Assembly: GCF_020921035.1 (NCBI RefSeq) | Contig: NC_063158.1 | Coordinates: 6,554,001 to 6,618,000, forward strand | Direction: 5' to 3' | Source of the DNA: Rhodamnia argentea | Taxonomy: Eukaryota; Streptophyta; Magnoliopsida; Myrtales; Myrtaceae | DNA: 64,000 bases | Part shown: piece by piece, positions 10,666 through 20,393 of the stretch | Position numbering within the stretch: position 1 is the first letter of the stretch | Layout: every line of letters starts with the position of its first letter | The notes under the pieces: model-generated | Told to the model about the DNA's origin: nothing | What the model saw: only the letters and a program-made list of their open reading frames with translations | The model's database searches: none | Translations under genes and position numbers: made by a program

Positions 10666-11398
10666 ATGGCCTCCCTCCCCGCACGCATCTTCTCGGCTGA
10701 AGTTTTGGCCAAATGGGAGAAACTTTATAATCTCTTAGGCCAGGGCTACTCTTATATAGCCAACCATCCGGAGGTCGAAACCGAAATCCGTCTCATGTTT
10801 ACGGATATGGACACCGTTTCTATTCAAGGTACCAAGTTAGAAGAGGAATATAGGATCTTCCCTACCCTCTTCACTAACTTCCTGGAGGCTTACAATCATG
10901 CTTATCAAGATGTTACTTTGGCCTATCTTGTGAGGGCACGCTATCGGGATCGGTCGGATAACTTGATGTTGGCCGATCTTGTAGCCGACAATTATAAGAA
11001 GGCCCTTGACTACGGTAATGATCAAGTCTCACCGCTGATTCGTGAGAGGGGGAACTTGGTGGAACGCTTGGCCATGTCCCGGACCATCTTCGAGCGCGAT
11101 CCGCTCGATATTGTTTTGAAATTTCAATGCTCATGGCTGGAAGAAAGGCTGGACGATCCGACCCTGGATATAGCCCGCGGGAGAATGCTTGATCCATGAC
11201 TTGGAATCTGCTGCCGAGTATCACGAGGATAGGGTGGCCAAGCTTAAAGAGAAATGTGAGCTCCTCCTCTTTAAGTCGGCGGATCTCGATTCTCGAAGCG
11301 ATCGGTGTAGGCGGAGCATCAACCGTATGGAGAGTCGGTTAAACTCCTTTGTGATGCTCATTAGGGCTCGGTTTGGCTTTACGTTCCCACCCCGATGA
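10666..11398 (+). pseudogene. antisense additional ORF of the Tat-lineage element, one frameshift
   Basis: A 177-codon ORF opens at an ATG in good context (AACAATGGCC) and stops at 11197. One base out of register, a second ORF (11189-11398) continues the same helical, charged style, with LESAAEYHEDRVAKLKEKCE and ending in RMESRL...FTFPPR, so the original product was probably about 240 residues with a C-terminal coiled coil. I recognise no domain. It is antisense to gag-integrase and lies between integrase and the downstream LTR. Extra ORFs in either orientation at this place are described for Tat-lineage elements (for example Grande), though their function is unknown. The ATG and leader suggest its own transcript. 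Confidence 0.55.
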
Positions 11399-11743
11399 TC
11401 TGTTTGTAAGGCTCTCCGATGGATGAAATAAATGCAAGTTTTTACTCATTTGCATTTCGCTTTCGCATTATTCGATCTTCCATATCCTTGTGATTGAAGG
11501 GGCTCTTCATTTTCCTCATTTCATCTTGGTCGTCATATCTTTTTTTGCAAGATAACCCCTTTACTCGTGAATATGTAAATCTCACGCTATCGATGGTCAA
11601 TTCAATTGGGCCGGAGAGACTCCCCATTTGAAACAATCTCTCAAAGAAAGATTAGTAGCGAGGAAACAAACGAATGCCCAAATGTGAACAACTCGTGAAT
11701 CCGTATTAATATTATAACTCGATTATGAAAACATCAGAGTGAA

Positions 11744-12948
11744 TCAAGTATAATATTTCTTTACGTAGTCAGAACCGACCGAGTTGGTAAGGACATGACC
11801 ATCCATCTCGGCCATAATCAAAGCACCACCAGGGAGCACCTTCTTTACTATATATGGACCACCATAGTTTGGAGCGAATTTCCCTTCTGGGAGTGGGACT
11901 ATTGGCAATAATTTTCTCAAGACCAGGTCATTGATCCGAAAATATCGAGGCCGAACTTTTTTGTTGAATGAATTGGCAACCCTCTGCTGATAACAATGGC
12001 CATGACATATAACCTTAAGTCTCTTTTCATCGATCAAATTCAATTGGCTCGCCCTCTGCTAGATCCATTCAGCTTCCGTAAGCATAGCTTGAGACAGTAT
12101 ACGTAAGGAAGGAATTTCCACTTCAACCGGTAGAACGACCTCCATTTCATATACAAGAGAATACGGGGTTGCCCCCGTAGATGTCCGGATCGAGGTCCGA
12201 TACGCCATAAGTGCAAATGGCAACCTCTCATGCCAATCGCGATAATTTTCAGCCGTCTTCGCTAAGATTTTCTTGATGTTCTTATTGGCGGCTTCTACTG
12301 CTCCATTCATCCGAGGACGATATGGGGAAGAGTTCGGATGCTTGATCTTGAATTCCTTGAACAATTCGTCCATTAGCTTGTTGTTCAAGTTTGAGCCATT
12401 GTCGGTGATTATGGCTTCGGGTGAACCATATCGAGCGATGATATCTCGACGGATAAATTTCACGATATTTCGTCTTTGTGACCGCTAAATAAGATGCGGC
12501 TTCGATTCATTTAGAGAAATAGTCAATTGCTACCAAGATGAATCGATGCCCATTGGATGCTTTAGGATTGATATGGCCGATAACATCAATGCCCCACATA
12601 GAAAACGGCCATGGTTCGGATAAGCGATGTAACTCGTTTGGAGGGACATTAATCTTGTTACCATGAATCTGACATTTGTGACAGCTTCGGACATGCTGAA
12701 CCGGGTTGGAAGTCCCATCATACTTCTCGAAGTCGGGCATCTTGAACTTCTCCGGCACTGTGACCGAAGTTGTCCGTAGGGGGAACTAGAGCAGGAAGCG
12801 GCGGGCTGGCGGCGGATGATTGAAATTTGGCGGTGAAGGCGGCCATCATTTCTTTCATCTTTCGGGACATCATCCCTTCAAAGCGCTCGATCAAGGAGCC
12901 AAGTTTCTCGTCTAGGGCAGCACTAACGGCATCGTTAATGTCGGCCAT
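11744..12948 (-). pseudogene. gag-integrase remnant (protease, RT and RNase H deleted)
   Basis: From 12948 down: a gag N-terminus (MADINDAVSAALDEKLGSLI) and, after a frameshift, MPEKFKMPDFEKYDGTSNP, a typical gypsy gag motif. After about 25 residues this runs directly into the integrase zinc finger (CHKCQIHGN) and core (MWGIDVIGHI ... VAIDYFSK). A second frameshift near 12480 separates the next segment, with IITDNGSNL and RMNGAVEAANKNIKKI, so the D, D and E positions of the catalytic triad survive in two frames. The C-terminal part (11744-12043) has GKFAPNYGGPYIVKKVLPGG, typical of gypsy integrase tails. The deletion joining gag to integrase removes roughly 2.5-3 kb expected for protease, RT and RNase H. 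Confidence 0.88.
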
Positions 12949-14253
12949 CCTCTTTGCGACCGATCGAGTAATATGTGGAGGATCCGTGATAAATTACCTG
13001 TACACAGTAACAAACCCAAAATTAGTACGGGGAGCATAGAATAGCGAGCCGGCCCATGGCATCCCTCTAGACTCAAATGAACAAAGTGATTATGACCAAA
13101 GGATTGAAACATGTAATTTTCAGTTTGTCCGCTTTTACGAAAAAATTCGTATTAATTCGTACGTTGATCAAAACATGTCCAAATTTTACGAGCTTGTAGT
13201 TGAGAAGATGATGAACAACTTTTATGTTGGCCAATCGGACTAGAAATGCACGGATCAAATCAGTTTAATGTGTCTTTCCAAAAAAATCACGTTCAGAAAA
13301 CTGTTATAACCGCATGTTGTTGAAAAAACGAAGGGCCATCTTAAATTATGAATTTAATTCTGAAATTTTGCAAGATATTAGTTGAAACATAGGTCTACAA
13401 CTTTCGTGTTTGGCACTTACTCAAAGCTCGATCGTAGAATTTAGTAAAAATCGCACAACAGGAATAAGCCAAATCAAAATTGAGGACAACCGATGAAATT
13501 GTAAAAGCTACGGAAGCAAAGTGCGAAATTGGAAATAAGACAACGATACTCCTAAACCATGGACCAGCTCAAAATAAAAATGAGATAACATGGTACAAGA
13601 GACAAGAAATTACCTCTCATATGAAGAAAATGCCAATCACAAAGACATGCGCATGAATTGTGAGTTTAAATCTTATTCTATCTATCCAAAAGGCTTTTGC
13701 AAAGTGAAATGATGAACGAAATGACATGTCGCAGCCTCGCGCGCAATCATCATGACTAGTCGCAACCTCGCGTACAATAGCATGACTAGTCGGGTCCAAT
13801 CACTTCGGCTTGGTTCGGTCGACAAGGGCAATTCTCATGCATCGTAGCCTCACGTGTATGAGAACGACCCTTGAGCCATTTTTTGGAAAAATTTTCGGGA
13901 TCCGGATGGGATAACCTTTAGCGAAACCTTACCGCCAAGGTTAAAGCACCATCTAAATACCATCTTAAAACTATTAGTGTGACCCGTGTCCGGTCACGGG
14001 TTGTGTGCGGTGTAGTGCAAATACGATAAATCATGCACAACAATTAAAGGCAAACACCGCTTCCATGATTCAAAAGTTAAATCACAATTCCAATTCACCA
14101 AGCTCGCAAAACAAAGGGTTAGCCGATCACTCCTCCCCTTATAACTCCCAATCTGCAAAAACATTTAACACCTAAGAATGAGAATTCAACCAAAGTTTAC
14201 CAAATCAAGTGATTTCTTTTTCATGAAATTATCTGGCCTAAGTCCTCTTTGAG
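12949..14253 (-). other. 5' leader of the retrotransposon
   Basis: Lies between the primer-binding site and the gag start in element orientation. Long leaders, sometimes with an extra ORF, are normal in Ogre/Tat elements. No reading frame longer than about 75 codons and no recognised domain. A short duplication is visible: AT(C/G)ATGACTAGTCG at about 13748 and 13781. Confidence 0.6.
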
Positions 14254-14271
14254 TCCCCAGCGGAGTCGCCA
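14254..14271 (-). promoter_or_regulatory. primer-binding site of the LTR retrotransposon
   Basis: Minus-strand TGGCGACTCCGCTGGGGA starts three bases inside the upstream LTR end (GGTCGCGACA). TGG at the start of the site pairs with a tRNA CCA tail. The sequence agrees with my recollection of the tRNA-Arg-type site of Ogre elements. Confidence 0.85.
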
Positions 14272-14274
14272 AGC

Positions 14275-15695
14275 TGTCGCGACCTAAAAAAAATAGACGC
14301 GTTAATTTTCGGGCTAATGGATTATCGGGTTAATTAATTAACTAACCTAACTCGGACTCTCCCAAGTCCATACCAAATCGCAACTTAAAGTTCAAATAAT
14401 TAACATGCAATGTGATTTGAATTTGGAGTCGCCACTAATCATTTTCGGTAGGTTGATTAGAAACCTAAATAAAATAGCGGGAGAAAACTATCTTATTTCC
14501 GCGAACCGGAGATTTTGAATTCGGGGATTTGGTTACGTCGGATTTCTCTAACGCCCTTTCGGTACCATTTTCATGAAAAATATTTGATTTGGCAATTTTG
14601 ATGGATTTTACTTGAAATTCAAAGATGCAATTTTTTTGGTTTTTTCTTCTTTTTTATGGGGATGTAAAACATTGAACTTTGTACAATATACACCATGGGT
14701 GATTTAGAAAGAAAGAAAACGCAGCCAATCACGAGTATTTACAAAAATAAATTAACATGTAATAATGCTAAAATTTGGAACACGTGACATGTCTAAAATA
14801 AACAGACAAATGTTCAAACCAAACGATTACATTTTTGTAGATCGAGATGGAAATGATTACCTTCTATTACACAAAATCTTACTCACATACACGTTATAGT
14901 TCCCTTCAAGATCTCGGAGTTGGAAGAACGCGGCTGTCGTCGAAAATGGCAAGCAATGGCGTTGTTGGGTGGCGAGAGGCGAAATATGTGTCGGGACTCG
15001 TCGAAGATGATGCTCGACTAAAACTCTTTTTTTCACTCTCGAATTTTCTCTTCTGATTTTTCTCAAGAACTCTCTTTTTCCTCTCTAAAAATTCCTCTCA
15101 AAAACTCTCTCAAAACTCTCTCAATTCTCTTCCACTCTTCCTAAAAAAACTCTCTCAATTCTCTTCTACTCTCTCTCAATTCTCTTCCACTTCCCCCCTC
15201 TCAAACTCTTCTCAAGAGCTCTCTCTTTTATAGGCAAAGTTCTTCATCCTTCATTCTTCACCTTCATTTCTTCACCTTCCATCTTCATCTTCCCTTCTTC
15301 ATCTTCATTTCTTCACCTTCCATTTTCATCTTCCCTTCTTCATCTTCATTTCTTCACCTTCCATTTTCATCTTCCCTTCATTATCTTCCCTTCATCATCT
15401 TCTTTTCATCATCTTCCCTTCTTCATCTTCTTTTGGTATTTGCAATACAGTCCCCGAAGTTCCAAGTATTTGCAATACAGTCCCCGAAATTTTAAGTATT
15501 TGCAATACAGTCCTTGAAGTTTCAAATCTTCTCGGTGTATTTTTCCATCCCGTGCCTAGTCTAGACGCATGCTAAATTAAGTGTTCTGCTTGCCCGATTA
15601 TATGCCAATGCAATGTACGCTAAAAATAAATATGTGAGATAATTTTTTATAATTTTTATGCAAAAAATAGATTAATCAAAATTTAGGCGTCAACA
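14275..15695 (-). repeat. LTR, upstream (5') copy in element orientation
   Basis: Near-identical to 2313-3733. By eye the copies differ at about 2337, 2365 and 2579, a GA/AG swap at 3485-3486, one extra G near 3522, one T in a run near 3070, and 3680 (left-copy coordinates). That is six substitutions in 1421 bp, about 0.4%. It drives transcription toward lower coordinates. Confidence 0.95.
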
Positions 15696-15700
15696 CCCGG
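15696..15700. repeat. 5-bp target-site duplication CCCGG (right)
   Basis: Matches 2308-2312. The restored hAT sequence reads GGGGCCCGG followed by GGGCAGAGAGCC. Confidence 0.92.
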
Positions 15701-15963
15701 GGGCAGAGAGCCATTGGGCTCTCTACCTCGGGCCCGCCACTGCCCCCCTTTCCCCCCCTCCCTTTGGGCCGTTGGGAAAAAAAAAAGAATTAAAAATAAT
15801 TATTGCCTATAAATATATATGCTCCCCCTTTCATTTTTGTCACAAATTCTCTGAACAATCTCTCGAATTCTCTCCGAAATCCTCTCAAATCACTCAAATT
15901 CTCCCAATTCTCTCAATCCCGACTCAATTTTCTCAATCGGATTTCCGATCAATTCTCTCAAAA

Positions 15964-18133
15964 ATGGCAAGTGGAAGCGGAAATGCTGACAAGGGCAAGA
16001 TGACTATGGGAGATTCCGAGTATCCCATTCTTGAATATGATTTTCATGAATATGCAAGTTGGGAAGACGACGACGATAATATCAACTATGTCCCGATTCC
16101 GAACGTCGAGCACATCCCAACACAAGAAAGTCTTCATCCTCCCACCGGTGTCGAAGAAACGTCAACGGCAAATGAGCCAGAACGGAAGGGCCGAGATAAT
16201 ACATCCGACTTGTGGCTATACTTCGACAAGGTACGTGATGAAAACGAAGGTAAGTATAATATAAAATGTAAATATTGTTCGCAAACATATAAATTTACGA
16301 AAGGAGACGGCTACGGAACATTCCGTCGGCATTTGATGAAAAAACATCCAATGCAAGCGGGGATCAACAATACGCAACAATAAATTTCCGGGTACGCCAC
16401 TTCTAATCATCATCCTATATTTCGTTTCATTGAAGCACTTTATAAACAAACATTAGGTGAATATGTTGCCCTTGATCATGCTCCGTTTAATACTGGTGAA
16501 AATTTTAATATGAAATATTTGATAAATACTGCGTTGGTTCCGCAAGCACCAACTATTCCAAAAAATACTCTTAAACGCAAAGTTTTTCATCTTTATAAAA
16601 AAGGAAAAAAAATCTTTAGCAAAATTTTTTGCGGAATTCAATGGACGTGTGCATATAGGTAGCGATATTTGAAGTGATCCTTGGCAAATTCATTCTTATA
16701 TGGGTGTCACATGTCATTGGACAGGTGACGATTGGACGATTCAAAAAAGACTTATTGCATTCCGAGTTTTTGATGAAAGACATTCGGCTCATAATATTTA
16801 TAGAATAATTATGCAAGTTTTAGAAGAATATAATTTAATAAATAAAGTATTTTCAATTGGTTTTAATAATGCCGCCGCAAATACCGCTTCTATTCCCAAA
16901 TTAGAAAATATTTGCAAACCCACTTTTAGCGGACAATTTTTTCATATTAGATGTGCTTGTCATGTTTTAAATTTATGTGTACAAGATGGTTTACGAACTC
17001 TTGACACTTCTCTCGCCCCAATAAAGAGTGTAATTAAATTTTTATGGAGTCGTCCCCTTTGTATGAAATCATGGGGAAAATTTTGTAAACAAAATGGGAG
17101 AAGGGCAAGAAGATTTCCAAAAGATATTCCGACTCGTTGGAATTCTACGTACGAGTTGCTTCGGCAAACTTTTGAATATAAAGATTTATTATGTATGTTT
17201 ATTTCATAAAATATTCCCGAAATTACTTTACTTCCTCAACATTGGGACGTTTGCAAGAAAATTTTAGATATTTTGAAAATTTTTAATGATGCTACTAAGA
17301 CTTTATCTGGTATTTATTATCCTACAACGCATTTATTTTTAATAGAGTGTGTTAATATTGGTAGTGTTTTTAGTGAATATGAAAATGATACCGAATTAGG
17401 TCGAACTATTTTAGTAATGCGAGAAAAATGGTTGCATTATTATTTGCAAATTCCTCTTGTCTATTTAGTTGGTATTGTTTTTGATCCACATATTAAATTA
17501 GACGGTTTACAAGATTATTTGAATGTGTATTATCATGATTGTTTACATTTGGAAGATTCAATAGATATTTCAAATATACTAGGAGATGTTAAAGAATCTA
17601 TAGTAGCATTATATGGAGAATTTTGTAGTAGATATGGTTTAAGTGATTCCGGATCTTTACAATCTATTGCCTCACGTAGCGAAGGTGGTAGTTCACTTAG
17701 TAGATGGTATAATATGCTTAAAAGTGGGCAAAAAAAAAAAACAAAAAGGGGCAACAGATAGTATTTCTGAATTAGAAAAATATTTAACTACTCAATTTGA
17801 GTTTCGTGATGCAGAATACAGTGCTGATTTGAAATCCTGAAATGGTGGAAGAGTCACCAAATCGATTATCCAGTTCTCGCCCTCATCGCTCGTCGGATAT
17901 TAGCAACCCCTTCTTCAACGGTTGCAGTTGAACAAGCATTTAGTGCTGGAGGATTAATTTTGGACTCTCGCCGTTCAAGATTAAGCCCGGACTCTGTGGA
18001 AGCTCAAGCTTGTGTCGGCGATTGGACGAGGGCGAAATATCGACACCAATTGTTAGATCGTGAACACGAATTTTTTAGTGATGATGTTGGAGATACCACC
18101 GCAACGGGTACCACAACGGGTAACGACGATTGA
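15964..18133 (+). pseudogene. hAT (Ac/Tag-like) transposase, broken
   Basis: The start ATG (AAAAATGGC, 15964) follows a short leader. The first frame carries a BED-type zinc finger at about residues 95-130 (IKCKYCSQTY ... FRRHLMKKHP). A CAA-to-TAA change at 16381 ends it, yet the same frame continues with ISGYATSNHHPIFRF. A frameshift near 16612 and a TGA near 16672 precede the core (HWTGDDWTIQKRLIAFRVFD ... HIRCACHVLNLCV ... IPTRWNSTYELL, 16700-17209), which ends in another TAA. The last segments carry LPQHWDVCKKILDILK and, after a frameshift near 17750-17830, the dimerisation region FEILKWWKSHQIDYPVLALI ... STVAVEQAFSAGGLILDSRR. All main hAT blocks are present in order, with at least three stops and two frameshifts. 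Confidence 0.9.
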
Positions 18134-18364
18134 CGATGAGGTAAGTTGGGGTTCTCAAAGGTAAAAGAACTACATGGGCTTTGATTCTTCTATCCCCAAG
18201 AAGATATGTAGGCGCTTAATGATAATTCATTAAGTTCAAGCCCATTCCTCCTCTTTTTTTTTCCCCATATTTTATTACAATGTACAATTTAATTATATTT
18301 TATAATTTATAATTTATTATGTTTATTTTATTATTTATTATTTTAAAAATTAATATTAAAAAAG
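18134..18364. other. AT-rich 3' part of the hAT element
   Basis: Downstream of the transposase stop. A T-rich then TTATTTATTA-rich tract leads into the right terminal repeats. No gene. Confidence 0.5.
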
Positions 18365-18483
18365 GAATCGGAATGAACCGCCGGTTCCGGAGCGGAACCG
18401 GAACCGGAAGTGTACACGGCCGGTTCCGGTTCCACCTTTTCGTGGAACCGGAACCGCCGGTTCCACCGAACCGGCCGTGTCTG
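18365..18483. repeat. right subterminal inverted repeats of the hAT
   Basis: GGAACCGG and CCGGTTCC motifs alternate about nine times in 120 bp and can fold into nested hairpins. The left end (2215-2275) carries the same GGAACCG/CGGTTTCGG vocabulary. Such motifs are transposase-binding regions in hAT elements. Confidence 0.75.
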
Positions 18484-18492
18484 AGTGGAGCT
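18484..18492. repeat. right target-site duplication of the hAT element
   Basis: AGTGGAGCT, matching 2189-2197. Confidence 0.6.
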
Positions 18493-19100
18493 GCGAGAGG
18501 CAACAGTAAGAACTCGTCCGGATGAGCAGCGATTAGTCCTAACAGACAAAGCCATCAAATCTAGATTGACTAGCTTGTTCAGGTTTGCAATACTCTTGCT
18601 AACACGAATGCTTGTTCTTTCTCTACATTCACTTGCAAACCGACATGCGTAGATTGATTAGATTCTCTGTAACGGTCTCACTTAGAATCAAATTGCCAAC
18701 CTCACTCAACGTCAACTTCTTCACTCGACGGAATTATGAATAGCAGCAATAATAGTATTCCAACTATCATGTAGCGAATATAATGAATCAAAGCACTTAC
18801 TCGTAATCAAGGTCAATCTTAGTCGAAACCAATTGACTAACCACCACATGAATTCATTGACATGCTCAGTAACCAACACACATTTACCCATCTTTAAGTG
18901 AAACAAATATTGCGTCAAGTAGAGATTGTTGAATGCAAATGGCTTCTCGTATTTGTTCGATAGGGCATTTATCATTCCCTTGTAGTCTTCTACTTTATGA
19001 TGTTAGATTTGGCATTACTGGACGAGGTCAATTGAATAATACCAATGCTTATCTATCCAATAAAATCCAATTAGATTGTTTAATTGACTCTGACGTCTCT
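18493..19100 (-). pseudogene. Ty1/copia gag remnant
   Basis: A minus-strand frame at 18721-18975 reads ALSNKYEKPFAFNNLYLTQY, LFHLKMGKCVLVTEHVNEF and LHDSWNTIIAAIHNS. This matches the UBN2-type gag of plant copia elements (usual LYLTRQLYNLKM ... EHINEFN ... LPDSWE). Further down the strand, with a frameshift, LTLSEVGNLILSE fits the next conserved gag block. Frameshifts and stops make it non-functional. The hAT target site is inside or beside this remnant. Confidence 0.7.
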
Positions 19101-20393
19101 CTAGACAAGGATAAAAGTAAATTTCTCTTGAAGATAACACCTTCTAGAAATTGAAATCATTCCACCAAAATCTGTCGATTCTAACTTTTCCTTATTTTAT
19201 CATCATCGATTCACTTTAAGTCAATCGAGTCTTGCTCTTATATTAATCGTTGCAAACAACAAGCACCATAAACAATAATAAACCAAAACAAAGAAATAAA
19301 TCGGACACGGCATTTATGTTGTTCGGTCGATGTAACCTATTTTATACAAAGATCATGACAAAGCTCCACCAAAGACCAAGCTACACATCGAAGGTTATAG
19401 CTACCGTTGAATCAATCAAACACTTATTTCACCCAATAGTCATACAATGATTAGACTCACACAGTTTCTTGTACAATCCTTTGCACAAGAATCCCTTGGC
19501 GGCTAAAAACTCTCCGAATATCCTCCCGGATTCGATCCCTGAGGCTGAAGGTATTCACCACTTGGAAATTCACGCCTTCTGCGCACACAAGGCACGAAGA
19601 CCCCACTCAGCAATCGTTCACCATCTGACCGCAAAGGAATATTTAGTCAGACCCAAATTTCCTAGTTTAAATCCTGTTTTTATGCACATGGTCCAGCACC
19701 AGTTTAGACTCCAACATGCAAAAGGTTTCGGACTTGAAGAAGTCGTTCACAAAGCCCAATTCGGAACTTTCTTTACCCGGCCAACTTTTTCGCATTTCGA
19801 TTCCAATCGGGTTTCGTACACGGATTCATACTCAAGACATATTTTAACATATACCTCTCATGTCAAGCTCGATATTCAACAACCTCTGATGATGATCATA
19901 AGTCGAACTCAAGCAAATGGATAACTTATCTAATCGAGCCTGGTGAGCGTACATTCCTGGGAGTGGGACATATCGTGCTGTGTTTATGCCGGAGCCGACT
20001 CAAGTTGGCTGAATGTTTGGGTTGCTTAGACTCGATCAGGCAAATTGCAGGCTGTACGTGAGTGATCTTACGTTATAAACACGGCCTCGGGCTTCAAAAA
20101 ACTCAACATGTATCAAGACTGAAGTCTACTCATGAGTTGGGCTTTTGCCAGCAAAGCCCGCGCGGCTGTCTCTAGTCTTGTAGATAAGGAGTTTGCGACT
20201 CGTGTGACTCTGCACATCACATATCAACCCCAATGGCCGTATTCTCCACGTTGTGTGGTTGAGGTTTCTCAGGATGTAGTGTGTACGTTTCTACATGATC
20301 ACTCCTGGACGGAAAAGTCCTGAGGAAGTATTGGACGCTCGCGTTCACTTAGCGCGATAGGTTCAGGCAGAAGGGTTCACGACGAGTGCGTCT
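19101..20393. other. decayed repeat DNA upstream of the reductase gene
   Basis: Probably more of the same copia element (the stretch GGACACGGCATTTATGTTGT near 19302 resembles copia LTR-border DNA), but no boundaries are visible. The 151-codon plus-strand ORF at 19469-19924 matches no family I know. The last few hundred bases should include the promoter of the gene at 20394; no clear TATA box was found. Confidence 0.4.

Larger units (their letters stand above)
2313..15695 (-). mobile_element. Tat/Ogre-type Ty3/gypsy LTR retrotransposon, non-autonomous, young
   Basis: The 13,383-bp element is read on the minus strand. Its 1421-bp LTRs start TGTTGACGCC and end GGTCGCGACA (minus-strand sense). 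Next to the upstream LTR is a primer-binding site TGGCGACTCCGCTGGGGA; next to the downstream LTR is a purine tract ending AAAGAGGGGCAGC. Both match what I recall for Ogre/Tat elements, which use a tRNA-Arg-type primer. Order along the minus strand: LTR, leader, gag start, integrase, antisense ORF, HD-ZIP IV fragment, type-B response regulator fragment, long non-coding part with hairpin repeats, LTR. Protease, reverse transcriptase and RNase H are absent, so mobilisation must have used another element's enzymes. The LTRs differ at about six bases and two indels. Confidence 0.93.
2198..18483 (+). mobile_element. Ac-type hAT transposon interrupted by an LTR retrotransposon
   Basis: Removing the nested retrotransposon leaves about 2.9 kb. 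It has a left end (TAAAGGGTGCCATT, then GGGCCC and GGAACCG-rich subterminal DNA), a broken hAT transposase on the plus strand (15964-18133) and a right end rich in inverted GGAACCGG/CCGGTTCC motifs (18365-18483). Candidate 8-bp duplications flank it. The outer terminal inverted repeats are poorly conserved, so the exact ends are uncertain by a few bases. The transposase has several stops and frameshifts, so the element cannot move on its own. Confidence 0.65.
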
